Counted from the first letter of the stretch, positions 7,235 to 15,253 are shown. The stretch is 41,522 bases of DNA from CAYYTU01 sp964474655 (GCA_964474655.1 CAYYTU010000025.1:1-41522); one strand, 5' to 3'. The notes: a model not told the origin generated them from the sequence alone. Program-made: numbers and translations.

Positions 7235-9337
7235 CTACCGCTCCCGCACCTTCCCTTCCTCCCGTCTGCGCTCGATAATCTCCTCGGCGATGGCGTCTGG
7301 GACGATGTCGTAGTGATCGAACTCCAGGGTGAACGTGCCGCGCCCTTGGGTCAAGCTGCGCAGATCGGTGGCGTAGCCACGAGCTTCGGCCAACGGGACC
7401 TCGCCGTCGATGTTGCGCAGCTCGCCGCGCACGCGCATCGCGTTGACACTGCCACGCCGCCGCCCGATGTCAGCGACGACGGAGCCCACCTGCTCCTCGG
7501 CGACGTTAATGTCGATCCCCATAACCGGCTCCAGCAACCCCGGACGCGCTTGCTCAATCGCCCGCTGTACGGCGATCGAGCCGGCGATCTCGAAGTCCAT
7601 CGCCGCCGAGTCGACCTCGTGCGTCTTGCCGTCGAGCAGCGTCACTTTCACATCGGTGACGGGATAGCCGGCGATGATGCCCTTTTCCAGCGCGTCACGC
7701 ACGCCCTTCTCCACCGGGCGCACGAAGTCGGTAGGCACATCGGCAGCCGAGGATTCATTCTCGAAGACGACGCCCTCGCCGCGCGGCAGCGGGTCCACCC
7801 GCAGCTCGACCTCAGCGAAGTGGCCGTGACCGCCGCTCTGCTTCTTGTAGGTATAGAATACTTCGGCGGGCTGACGAATCGTCTCGCGGTAAGCGACCTG
7901 GGGAGCGCTGACCCCCGGCATGAGGCCGAACTCCCGCTTCAGACGGTCGATGGCGATATCGAGGTGAAGCTCGCCCATCCCAGACAGTGTCTCCTCCTCC
8001 GTCTCTGGATCGTAGCCGCGTTCCAGGGTAGGGTCCTCGTCGCATAACCGTCGCACGGCCTCACGCAGCCTCTCGCGCTTTTCGTTCGATTCCGGCTTCA
8101 GAGCCACTTTGATGACCGGATCCGGGAACTCGAACTTCTCCAGCACGATCGGATGCTCCGGATCGCAGAGCGTGTCGCCCGTGACCGCAGACTTGGGGCC
8201 AACCAAAGCCACCACGTCGCTGGCCTCCATCCGATCCACCTGCTCGCGGGTGTTACCGTGCAGATAGTAGATGCGCCCGATGCGCTCCTCCTGCGCGGTA
8301 CGCGGATTGTAGATCGTATCGCCGACGCCCATCTGCCCGGAGAAGACGCGCACCCAGGTCAGGTGACCCACGTGTGGGTCGGTCACGATCTTGAAAGCAG
8401 CGGCGCAGAACGGAGCGTCGGGGTCGTCAGGACGCTCGATGATCTCGTCTCCATCATTGGGCACCGCGCCCAGGATGGGTTTCAGGTCAATCGGAGCCGG
8501 CAGGTAATCGACCACGGCGTCGAGCAGGGGCTGCATACCGATCCGCTCGCGCGAGGCGCCGCAAAGCACGGGCATCAAGTCGCCGGCGATGGTAGCTTCT
8601 CGCAGCGCCGCCTTGAGCGCTGCCACGCCCGGCTCGTTGCCCTCCAGCCACTGCTCCAGCAGCGCGTCGTCCGTCTCGCAGATCGCCTCCACCAGCGTCT
8701 CGCGCGCCTGGGCCGCCCGCGCCGTCATTGAGTCTGGGATTGGCTCCAGCGTGGGATCCTCGTCACCGTCGCGCCAGATCAACGCCCGGCGCTCCAGCAG
8801 GTCGACGACGCCTCTAAACGTATCCTCGCTCCCGATCGGCAGCTGAACCGGCACCGCGCCTTCGGTCAGGTACTCGTGAACCTCACCCATCACGCGGTCG
8901 AAGCTGGAACCGGCGCGATCGAGCTTGTTGATGAAGATTACACGCGGCAGATTGTCGCGGTTGGCGTGCATCCAGACCGTCTCGGTCTGCGGCTCGACGC
9001 CGCCGACGCCGCACAATACGACCACGCCGCCATCGATGACACGCATAGAGCGCACCACCTCGGCAGTGAAGTCGATATGTCCCGGCGTGTCGATCAAGTT
9101 GACGCGATGCCGACGCCAATGAAAGGCCGTCGCGGCCGCGGTGATGGTGATGCCGCGCTCGCGCTCCTGCTCCATCCAGTCGAGCTGTGTATCGCCCTCG
9201 TCAATATCTCCGGCGCGATGAATGCGCCCGGCATAGTAAAGAAACGCCTCCGACGTAGTCGTCTTGCCGGCATCCACATGAGCGAAAATGCCAATAATAC
9301 GTACTTTTTCCATAAGGGATCGCTGCTTCTTACTCAT
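7235..9337 (-). CDS. Elongation factor G-family GTPase, probable paralogue
   Basis: About 700 residues with full EF-G domain order. G1 is AHVDAGKT, switch II is DTPGH and G4 is NKLD; domains II-V follow, ending in the usual DHYDIVPD segment. The switch I region reads GDIDEGDTQLDWM rather than the GAATMDWM of standard translocating EF-G. This resembles the EF-G2 / mitochondrial EFG2 group, some of which act in ribosome recycling or have unclear roles. It is not next to rpsL, rpsG or tuf, which also argues for a paralogue. ATG 9337 was chosen over a GTG two codons upstream because GGAG sits five bases before it. The upstream gap to 9428 is AT-rich. Confidence 0.88.
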   Translation of the reverse strand: MSKKQRSLMEKVRIIGIFAHVDAGKTTTSEAFLYYAGRIHRAGDIDEGDTQLDWMEQERERGITITAAATAFHWRRHRVNLIDTPGHIDFTAEVVRSMRVIDGGVVVLCGVGGVEPQTETVWMHANRDNLPRVIFINKLDRAGSSFDRVMGEVHEYLTEGAVPVQLPIGSEDTFRGVVDLLERRALIWRDGDEDPTLEPIPDSMTARAAQARETLVEAICETDDALLEQWLEGNEPGVAALKAALREATIAGDLMPVLCGASRERIGMQPLLDAVVDYLPAPIDLKPILGAVPNDGDEIIERPDDPDAPFCAAAFKIVTDPHVGHLTWVRVFSGQMGVGDTIYNPRTAQEERIGRIYYLHGNTREQVDRMEASDVVALVGPKSAVTGDTLCDPEHPIVLEKFEFPDPVIKVALKPESNEKRERLREAVRRLCDEDPTLERGYDPETEEETLSGMGELHLDIAIDRLKREFGLMPGVSAPQVAYRETIRQPAEVFYTYKKQSGGHGHFAEVELRVDPLPRGEGVVFENESSAADVPTDFVRPVEKGVRDALEKGIIAGYPVTDVKVTLLDGKTHEVDSAAMDFEIAGSIAVQRAIEQARPGLLEPVMGIDINVAEEQVGSVVADIGRRRGSVNAMRVRGELRNIDGEVPLAEARGYATDLRSLTQGRGTFTLEFDHYDIVPDAIAEEIIERRREEGKVRER

Positions 9338-9428
9338 AACCACTCCATAAATCGTACTTCTTCAATCCTGATATAATACTCACGGCAAAGAATATCTTCA
9401 CGATTATATTTGTAGAATATACTAATCT

Positions 9429-10061
9429 TCACACTCCAAAACCACAGCCCGGGTCGGCGTGGTGAGCAAGCAGTCTTTTCAACTGCGCCTTCAACGCAGC
9501 CGGAGCGACGAAATGAATGGCGCGGATTCCCACCTCGCGGGCCGCCTCCACGTTTTGCTGCGTGTCGTCAACGAAGACCGCCTCATCCGCCTCCACGCCC
9601 AGGCGGTCTAGTATGTGCTCATAGATATCCGAGGCGGGCTTCATCATCTCCACCTCGGCGGAGATGACGATCTGGTCAAATATCTCCGTGAGGCCCAAAT
9701 CGTCCAGGTAATGGCGCAAACCGGCCGGGGCGTTGCTGAGCAATCCGATGCGATAACCCGCCTCACCCAGACGGCGGATCAGATCGACCAGCTCACGGTC
9801 CAACCGATCGCCGGCCCAGAACGCCTCGCGGAACGCGGCCTGCTCCTCGGCGCTCAGTCCCAGGCGGCGGCCCACGTCGTCCCAAAAGATATCGCTACTG
9901 ATTCGGCCCACCTGAGCATCGTCCCAGCACTCGCTCTCAAAAATCACCCGCTCAGCCTCTCCCGGTTCCAGGCCCAGGCTTCTTTCCAGCGTGCGGCGCG
10001 GTTCCAGGTCCATCGTGCGCATCAAGACGCCGCCATAATCGAAGATAATGGCTCGGATCAT
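9429..10061 (-). CDS. HAD-superfamily hydrolase (YihX / epoxide-hydrolase-N-like)
   Basis: A 210-residue HAD-fold phosphatase-like protein. Motif I is FDYGGVL near residues 8-14; the second Asp of classic DxDx is replaced by Gly, as in the YihX and soluble epoxide hydrolase N-domain branch. Motif II is LLSNAP, motif III centres on Lys in EMMKPAS, and motif IV is FVDDTQQN. A helical cap lies after motif I. The substrate cannot be read from sequence; sugar or nucleotide monophosphates are typical for the branch. Its start overlaps the stop of the next HAD gene by four bases (ATGA), so the two are translationally coupled. Confidence 0.88.
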   Translation of the reverse strand: MIRAIIFDYGGVLMRTMDLEPRRTLERSLGLEPGEAERVIFESECWDDAQVGRISSDIFWDDVGRRLGLSAEEQAAFREAFWAGDRLDRELVDLIRRLGEAGYRIGLLSNAPAGLRHYLDDLGLTEIFDQIVISAEVEMMKPASDIYEHILDRLGVEADEAVFVDDTQQNVEAAREVGIRAIHFVAPAALKAQLKRLLAHHADPGCGFGV

Positions 10062-10786
10062 CTCTCCTCCATCCCCTCGATCCCGGGCAGAACGTCGAGC
10101 AAAGATCCAAAATCCTCCACCACGACCACACGCTCCGGGTTCACAATGGTCTCCCGCTCGAAGTCCCAGGTCTTGGTGTGCGGCACGTGGATGGCGCCAA
10201 TCCCAACCTCCAGCGCGGGATTAATGTCGGAGCGCGGGCTGTTGCCCACCATCCAAGTCCGTTCCAGACAGAGATCATAACGCTCCAGCAACGCCCTGAA
10301 GACCGTCACGTCCTTCTCGTGCGCCACGTGGACGTCCTCGAAGAAATGAGCCAGGCCCGAACGGGCCAGCTTATCCCGCTGCACCACATCGTCTCCTTTG
10401 GTCAGCAAGATAAGGCGGTATCGGTCATTCAGTTGAGCCAACGTCTCTTCCACGCCGTCGAGCAACACGATGGGATAGTCGATCACCGTCTGCCCAAGAT
10501 CCCACACCGCGCTCGAGACGCCGTCATCAACAGGGACGTGATGGCACTCGCACATTCGCTCATAAGTGATGACCAGATTGCGGACGAAAGCTTCTGGCGC
10601 GTAGCCTACCTCCGGCACCCGTTCCCGCTCCACCTGAGCCAACTCCGTCTCCACTTCATTCTGCTCGAACCCTTGCGCTGCCATCAACATCACGAAGTCC
10701 GCGATGCAGGCTTGGTAGTAAATCTCGGTCTCCCAGAGCGTATCGTCGGCATCGACGATCAACGTCAGTTTCTGTTCAGTCGTCAT
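10058..10786 (-). CDS. HAD-superfamily hydrolase
   Basis: A 242-residue HAD-fold protein. Motif I is VDADDTLWE with Asp12 and Asp14; motif II is the Thr of ILLTKGD; the motif III Lys lies in VAHEKD; motif IV is MVGNSPRSDI. The long helical cap between motifs I and II suits a small-molecule phosphatase. Cys and His clusters in the cap (CECHH) are unusual. ATG 10786 was chosen because upstream in-frame codons run through hairpins and read as non-coding; GAGG lies about ten bases upstream. It is the first gene of a two-gene HAD operon behind a 280-base leader. Confidence 0.85.
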   Translation of the reverse strand: MTTEQKLTLIVDADDTLWETEIYYQACIADFVMLMAAQGFEQNEVETELAQVERERVPEVGYAPEAFVRNLVITYERMCECHHVPVDDGVSSAVWDLGQTVIDYPIVLLDGVEETLAQLNDRYRLILLTKGDDVVQRDKLARSGLAHFFEDVHVAHEKDVTVFRALLERYDLCLERTWMVGNSPRSDINPALEVGIGAIHVPHTKTWDFERETIVNPERVVVVEDFGSLLDVLPGIEGMEER

Positions 10787-10837
10787 CCCGTGCGTTTCCT
10801 CAATCTCCTCTGCTCCAGTGCTCCAGCGCGATACAGA

Positions 10838-10918
10838 CAAAGTAAAAGGCCGTGGGCATCCACGGCCTTCTACAAGCGTCCAACAAAAAAGCCGTGAGCT
10901 TTTCATCCGCCCACGGCC
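10838..10918 (-). promoter_or_regulatory. Tandem attenuator-like hairpins in the HAD operon leader
   Basis: Read on the minus strand. Hairpin 1 pairs GCCGTG with CACGGC (plus coordinates 10912-10917 and 10891-10896) and is followed by six U. Hairpin 2 is a perfect 10-bp stem (10860-10869 with 10846-10855), followed by a weaker U-run. A third, exclusive pairing is possible: minus-strand GGCCGTGGGC from 10909-10918 pairs perfectly with GCCCACGGCC from 10848-10857, and would break both hairpins. Such alternatives are typical of attenuators and riboswitches. The second hairpin ends about 50 bases before the HAD start. Confidence 0.55.
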
Positions 10919-10942
10919 CACTTCCAATCGAATCAATTCAGG

Positions 10943-11038
10943 TCATAGGCCAATAGGCACATCGCAGCTACATGATGGCCGATCCCCGCTGGCGTAGCAG
11001 ATCCGGCACTTACTGTTGAAAGCCATAACAATACGCAT
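10943..11038 (-). CDS. Possible 31-residue Cys-rich leader ORF
   Basis: In the leader between the minus-strand promoter at 11072-11099 and the tandem hairpins there is an ORF of 31 codons, with ATG at 11038 and a second ATG four codons on. Its product contains four Cys in the pattern CRIC ... CSC. A GGGAG site lies about 14 bases upstream, which is rather far. It could be a leader peptide whose translation controls the hairpins, a tiny metal-binding protein, or chance. The ORF stop lies about 25 bases before hairpin 1, a workable distance for attenuation. Confidence 0.35.
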   Translation of the reverse strand: MRIVMAFNSKCRICYASGDRPSCSCDVPIGL

Positions 11039-11071
11039 ATCCACACACTCTCTCCCGCCGGGCGAACGCAG

Positions 11072-11099
11072 ATTATACCTAAAAGTGGCAGGTTGTCAA
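11072..11099 (-). promoter_or_regulatory. Strong promoter of the HAD operon leader
   Basis: On the minus strand, perfect TTGACA (11094-11099) and perfect TATAAT (11072-11077), spaced 16 bases. Transcription would begin near 11065, giving a leader of about 280 bases before the first HAD gene. Confidence 0.8.
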
Positions 11100-11164
11100 C
11101 CAAAACCTCACGCTACAGCCCTCCCCGGCGTGGAAGAGTCTCTGAATGCCCAGGTGGGAAACCC

Positions 11165-11173
11165 TGCTATAAT
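11165..11173 (+). promoter_or_regulatory. Extended -10 promoter of the thioredoxin operon
   Basis: TGCTATAAT at 11165-11173 is an extended -10 element; no good -35 is visible. It lies 43 bases before the thioredoxin ATG, which has an AAGGGAG ribosome site. The promoter is divergent from the HAD operon promoter about 70-100 bases away. Confidence 0.6.
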
Positions 11174-11215
11174 AAACCCTCAGGAGTCAAGCAGATAGTG
11201 AGAAGGGAGTGTATT

Positions 11216-11929
11216 ATGAAAGAGTACGACACGCCTATCAACGCCAACGATGCGAGTTTCGAGCCGGCGGTGCTGAACGCCCCCCTCCCGGCGGTGGCGG
11301 TATTCTGGTCACCGGAGGCGGTGTCGCGCCGGCAGCTCGACGCCGTGCTGGAGGAGACCGCAAGGCGCTACGCCGGCAAGGCGCTGATCGTCAAGCTGGA
11401 CGTCAATGACGCACCGGAGACACAAAAGCTTTACGCGGTCGACCGCCTGCCTCAGTTTCTCTTCTTCGACGATAAGAAGCTGAAGGCCCGAGCCAGGGGG
11501 ATGCCCAGCGTCGACGCGCTACGCCCTTGGGTCGAGTACCTGCTGGGCCGCGGGCCAAAGCCGGAGGTGGCCCCGAAGGAAGTCGGCCCAGCCGAGACCG
11601 CGCAAGCGGGACAGCCAATCACGCTATCCGATGCCAACTTCGAGCAGGTGGTGCTGGAGGCGGAGATGCCAGTGATGGTCGACTTCTGGGCCTCGTGGTG
11701 CGGCCCCTGCCGCACGTTAGCCCCGGTGGTGAAGGAACTGGCGCGAGAATTCGCCGGGCGGGCGCGGATCGCGAAGATGAACGTGGATACGAATCAGGTC
11801 ATCGCACGTCGTTACAGCGTGCGAGGTATCCCGACGCTGATCTTCTTCCAGAACGGTAAGGAGGTCGACCGCCTCACCGGCGCTAAACCCAAGCAAGCGC
11901 TGCGACAACGACTGGAGGCCTTGATATGA
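11216..11929 (+). CDS. Double thioredoxin: inactive N-domain plus active C-domain
   Basis: A 237-residue cytoplasmic protein with two thioredoxin folds. The first (about 10-110) aligns with thioredoxin, including LDVND and the cis-Pro segment RLPQFLFF, but its active site reads WSPEAV with no Cys, so it cannot do disulfide exchange. The second (about 135-237) is a canonical thioredoxin with WCGPC (Cys162, Cys165) and the cis-Pro region GIPTLIFF. A Pro/Ala-rich linker joins them. It should reduce protein disulfides, with the dead domain serving binding or structure. The ATG has an AAGGGAG site. Its stop overlaps the next gene's start by four bases (ATGA). Confidence 0.9.
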   Translation: MKEYDTPINANDASFEPAVLNAPLPAVAVFWSPEAVSRRQLDAVLEETARRYAGKALIVKLDVNDAPETQKLYAVDRLPQFLFFDDKKLKARARGMPSVDALRPWVEYLLGRGPKPEVAPKEVGPAETAQAGQPITLSDANFEQVVLEAEMPVMVDFWASWCGPCRTLAPVVKELAREFAGRARIAKMNVDTNQVIARRYSVRGIPTLIFFQNGKEVDRLTGAKPKQALRQRLEALI

Positions 11930-12324
11930 TCGAATTTTTGCAAGCCAACTGGCTGGTGCTGGCTTTCTTGGCCGGGCTGGCGACGCTCTTTCTGCTGCTC
12001 CGCAACCGCGCCACGGACGTCGAAGGCGGCCTGGAGACGCTGATCGGAAACGGCGAACCGCTCATCCTGGAAATCTACAGCAACACCTGAACGCCGTGCC
12101 TGCTGGCAAAGCCCATCGTGGATGGGCTCGAAAAAGATCTGGAGGGAGAAACCCGGGTAGCGCGGTTGAGCATCCTCAGCCAAATAGGACGCGAGGCTGC
12201 AGGACGCTACGGCGTCAGAAGCGTGCCCACGTTCCTTATGTTCGATGGCGAAGGGGAGTTGCTGGGAAGAGAGGTCGGCCTGCCCAACCGGGCCAAGATC
12301 GAATCTATGATCGCCGACGCATGA
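11926..12324 (+). CDS. Membrane-anchored thioredoxin-like protein, probable selenoprotein (UxxC)
   Basis: Read through the in-frame UGA at 12088-12090 (codon 55), this is a 132-residue protein. Residues 7-25 form one membrane anchor, then a thioredoxin fold spans about 45-132. The UGA falls exactly at the first Cys of the redox motif: EIYSNT-UGA-TPC, i.e. Sec-Thr-Pro-Cys, followed by LLAKPIVDGLE and the cis-Pro segment SVPTFLMF. The reading frame remains well conserved after the UGA to the true stop at 12322. A perfect SECIS-like hairpin follows the UGA. A single Cys-to-stop mutation or sequencing error is the alternative. It is coupled to the double-thioredoxin gene and likely works with it. 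Confidence 0.75.
12088..12127 (+). promoter_or_regulatory. Candidate bacterial SECIS element
   Basis: UGA at 12088-12090 is followed by a perfect 7-bp hairpin (GCCCATC 12111-12117, loop GTG 12118-12120, GATGGGC 12121-12127). The apical loop begins with G and lies 28 bases after the UGA, within the known spacing range of bacterial SECIS loops read by SelB. A smaller hairpin (TGCC/GGCA, 12097-12108) sits between but is too close to the UGA. Confidence 0.6.
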
Positions 12325-12352
12325 TCGAAAGTATTGCGCGCCAAGATCGGTC

Positions 12353-13375
12353 CTAAACTTCGGTCTCGCACAGGGCCTCGGCAGCCGCCTCCGGCGGCGT
12401 GGGATTGATGTAGAAACCCGAGCCCCACTCGAAGCCGGCCACGCGCGTGAGGCGCGGCATCAGCTCCAGGTGCCAGTGGTAATCCTCCTCAATGGTGGTC
12501 CAATAACCGCCGCGCGGTCGCCGGAATGGGGCTTGATGGAGCACGTAGTTAAACGGCGGATCGTTCAAGAGGTCCCGCAGCTTTGTCAGCATCATCTTCA
12601 AGACCTGGGCCAGGTCGTCGATCTCCGCCTCCTCGACGCGCGTGAAATCGAGCATATGCCGCCGAGGCAAGATCCAGAGCTCGAAAGGGAACCGTGCCGC
12701 GAAAGGCGACAGCACGACGAAATGCTCCGACTGCGCCACCAGCCGTTCGCCGAAGAGATCAACCTCCTGTTTGATGTAATCACAGAAAACGCAGCGGTGT
12801 TTGTAGTCGAAATACTCTTTAGCGCCGTTGAGCTTTTCCTTGACGCGCTTAGGTGTAATCGGCGTGGCGATCAGCTGGGAGTGTGCGTGCTGCAAAGAAG
12901 CCCCCACCGCCCGCCCCTGATTCTTGAAGATCAGCACGTACTTCAACCGATCGTCCCGATGCAGATCGACGATCCGCTGGCGATAAGTCGCCAGCACATT
13001 CGCGATCTGCCCCTCGGGCAGGTCGGCCATCTTGCGGTCGTGCTCGGGCGTCTCGACGATCACCTCGTGGGCCCCCACGCCGCTCATCATGTCGCAAAGC
13101 CCCACTCCCTCGCGATTCAGATCACCCTCAATGGTGAGAGCGGGGTACTTGTTGGGAACAACGCGCACGTCCCAGCCCGGCGTATCTGGGGTCGTCTCCT
13201 CATCCCGTACAGCATACACCTCGGGCGGGGTCTCGTGCTCGTGGCCCTCGCAGAAGACGCAGGGACCGGGCTTCCGAGCCTCGCCGGGTACCTCGAAGTC
13301 CGAAGGGCGCTTGCCCCGCTCCGTGGCGATGATGACCCATCGCCCCACCACCGGGTCCTTACGCAGTTCCGGCAT
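12353..13375 (-). CDS. galT: Galactose-1-phosphate uridylyltransferase
   Basis: A 340-residue HIT-superfamily nucleotidyltransferase of the Leloir pathway, exchanging UMP between UDP-glucose and galactose-1-phosphate. The N-terminus (MPELRKDPVVGRWVII) is typical of the bacterial/plant GalT-like branch. Zinc-ligand Cys pairs appear at Cys39/Cys42 (CVFC) and again in CVFC of the second half. The catalytic motif is HAHSQ at 163-167 (usually HPHSQ). ADP-glucose phosphorylase-type relatives are similar, so the exact substrate is less sure than the family. ATG 13375 has an AGGGAGG site. It lies 29 bases after the Cas6-like gene on the same strand and may share its transcript. Confidence 0.9.
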   Translation of the reverse strand: MPELRKDPVVGRWVIIATERGKRPSDFEVPGEARKPGPCVFCEGHEHETPPEVYAVRDEETTPDTPGWDVRVVPNKYPALTIEGDLNREGVGLCDMMSGVGAHEVIVETPEHDRKMADLPEGQIANVLATYRQRIVDLHRDDRLKYVLIFKNQGRAVGASLQHAHSQLIATPITPKRVKEKLNGAKEYFDYKHRCVFCDYIKQEVDLFGERLVAQSEHFVVLSPFAARFPFELWILPRRHMLDFTRVEEAEIDDLAQVLKMMLTKLRDLLNDPPFNYVLHQAPFRRPRGGYWTTIEEDYHWHLELMPRLTRVAGFEWGSGFYINPTPPEAAAEALCETEV

Positions 13376-13404
13376 CGTAGCCTCCCTCTGGTCTTGATGT
13401 CTAC

Positions 13405-14400
13405 CTACGACAGATCGAACGTCCCACAACCGAAGTGCGTCGCCTGGCCCACGTGGAGGATCGACGCCAGATCCAGGTAGGGCAGAAGCGGCTTGGGGAT
13501 CGGGGGATGGAAGTGCTGCTCGCCTTTCCAGCGCCCGGCACATCGCTTACGCGCCGACTCCAACGCGACGTCTTGATGGCGCGAGGCCCGCCGCGCCCGT
13601 CGGAGCGTGCGCTTCAGCATCTCTTGCTCGCCATCCTCCATCAGCGCCCATACATCCTCCACCGTGGGGCGCTTGTCCGGCAGAAACAGCGTCATACGCG
13701 CCATCAAGGCCTCGACGATGGTATCCAGCGTGGGCACTGCCGAGGCGGGAATGTCCGATTCCGCATCCAAATTGTAGGAATCGCCCTCCACAGTGGGATT
13801 TCGGCCCAGGTCGAAGGGCGTGAGCCACGCCAGATGATGGTACCGACGCCAGGTCTCGCGCCCAAAATCCAGCTCTTCCGCCCATTGCGCCGGGGTAGCG
13901 CGGTAGTCGAGATCCAGCTTGCCGTCCGTGACCACCGGCTCCCACCGCGTTCCCTTGGCGGCGTAGACGGCCTGAATCGCGAAGTTCCCCCACACCCAGT
14001 TGTTCCGGTGCCAGCGCGAGTCCGTGGTGGAGGCCGCCTCCTCCATCGCCGGCAGGATCAACTCCAAGAACAGTCCGTGGTCAGCGCACGGACCCATCAG
14101 CTTGAGCTCCCAGAGTATGACCTCGTCAAACCCGTAATGACGCTTACCTGGGTAGGGGAATAGCACGGCCTGGATCGGCCACTGGGCCTCGGCCGGGGGC
14201 GCTTTCCCACCATCCGACCACGCCTCCATCGCCTTGTGCCAGGCCGCCGCCTCCCGTGTGGGCAAGCGGTCGGCGATGATGGTGCCCAGCACCCGCGATA
14301 GCACCGATCCCCAACAGACCGGCAGCACGGCCAGCGAGCTCGTCACTCGCCAGACGACGAGGTAACGAATCAGATTAACGGGTTTGATAAAAGAACACAT
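13405..14400 (-). CDS. Cas6-like RAMP protein
   Basis: A 331-residue protein resembling the Cas6 family that cuts precursor crRNA (PF10040-like). The N-terminal strand/helix block (WRVTSSLAVLPVCWGSVLSR) fits the first ferredoxin-like fold. The middle has HLAWLTPFDL, the family's 'LTPxxL' block. The chain ends in the diagnostic Gly-rich loop HVGQATHFGCGTF (residues 316-328). Several His (HH in RRYHHLAW, H in EQHFHPP) could be catalytic, but Cas6 active sites vary. The start overlaps the preceding zinc-ribbon gene by 26 bases. No CRISPR array is in the window, so its RNA substrate is unknown. It may instead be a RAMP backbone subunit. Confidence 0.7.
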   Translation of the reverse strand: MCSFIKPVNLIRYLVVWRVTSSLAVLPVCWGSVLSRVLGTIIADRLPTREAAAWHKAMEAWSDGGKAPPAEAQWPIQAVLFPYPGKRHYGFDEVILWELKLMGPCADHGLFLELILPAMEEAASTTDSRWHRNNWVWGNFAIQAVYAAKGTRWEPVVTDGKLDLDYRATPAQWAEELDFGRETWRRYHHLAWLTPFDLGRNPTVEGDSYNLDAESDIPASAVPTLDTIVEALMARMTLFLPDKRPTVEDVWALMEDGEQEMLKRTLRRARRASRHQDVALESARKRCAGRWKGEQHFHPPIPKPLLPYLDLASILHVGQATHFGCGTFDLS

Positions 14401-15253
14401 ATTCCATCAAATCATAGAGCAGCTGCACCTGGGGCTTGGGCCAACCGCGCACGTTCCAGGCGTTCAGCATATCACGAGCATCCTGATCCAACATCCCCAT
14501 AAAGCGACCCCAGTAGAACTTCTCCTCCTGGGGATCATCCGCCTGCAAGATCCTGCGCAGATTTTCCTGCTCATCGGGCGGCAAAATCGTCCGAAAGACG
14601 GAAGCCATCTCCAACAGGCTGAGAAAATCGGTCAGATCGAAGGTAAGCACCCCCATCTCGTCGTAGCGATGAGGCCTGAGCACGTGAAAGGGGCTGGAGA
14701 AGAAGCGTACGCGCAGACGATCCATCGGGAAGCGAGACTCGTTGTGGGCTGCGCGACAGATGACCTCACCCATTTCCAGGTGCGGCGAACCGGTGGTAGG
14801 AAAGACCTGGATCAGTCCCCGCAGATCGGAGCCGTGATAGATCGCCAGCTCCCGGAACCAGGGCTTCATCTCCTTCTGGGGGAACATCGCCAGGAAGTGG
14901 CGGTCGTCGTGCGTGTGGACGCCCAGGACGTGGCTATCGCGGAACCCATCGGGGTCTCGCAGCTGGCGGGGCAATCGATCGACGAACCCCCAGGCAACAC
15001 AGGCATGTCGCGAGACATCGCCCAGACGCCACGACCGGTTGAGGATACCCTGACAGGTGGCGCAGAAACGTTTACCAGGCTGCCGGGCGTAGATGTGACA
15101 CCGCTCACAAAGGGGATGTAGAGCGGAAGGCGGAGGCCCGACCTTCTTTTCTGGAACGACAGGAAGGTCGGGTTCCTCCGCGAAATGACGCAAGGCAGCT
15201 AACAGCTCGGCTCCCGTCCGCGCTCGCCGGAGCCAATCAAATTGACTCAGCAT
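14375..15253 (-). CDS. Unknown zinc-ribbon protein of the RAMP module
   Basis: A 292-residue protein that I do not recognise. It has a zinc ribbon near its N-terminus: Cys49, Cys52, Cys64 and Cys67 (CERC ... CATC). The rest is a mixed alpha/beta region with HxH-type and paired-His segments (VHTHDDRHF) and a highly aromatic, acidic C-terminus (YGLMEYVFFYQ-like). No nuclease, GGDD palm or helicase motif is visible. The start overlaps the end of the triple-RAMP gene by 17 bases, and its end overlaps the Cas6-like start by 26. Such tight packing implies one operon and probably one complex. A divergent Cas accessory or small/large subunit replacement is possible. Confidence 0.6.
   Translation of the reverse strand: MLSQFDWLRRARTGAELLAALRHFAEEPDLPVVPEKKVGPPPSALHPLCERCHIYARQPGKRFCATCQGILNRSWRLGDVSRHACVAWGFVDRLPRQLRDPDGFRDSHVLGVHTHDDRHFLAMFPQKEMKPWFRELAIYHGSDLRGLIQVFPTTGSPHLEMGEVICRAAHNESRFPMDRLRVRFFSSPFHVLRPHRYDEMGVLTFDLTDFLSLLEMASVFRTILPPDEQENLRRILQADDPQEEKFYWGRFMGMLDQDARDMLNAWNVRGWPKPQVQLLYDLMEYVFFYQTR

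Noticed and set aside
12088..12324. Separate 68-residue gene starting at GTG 12118 after a true stop
   Set aside because: It would start inside the first helix of a thioredoxin fold whose opening half is in frame just upstream; the UGA falls exactly on a redox Cys position with a SECIS-like hairpin.
12470..13480. Long plus-strand open frame opposite galT
   Set aside because: It is a shadow of the galT codon pattern on the opposite strand and has no domain signal or ribosome site.
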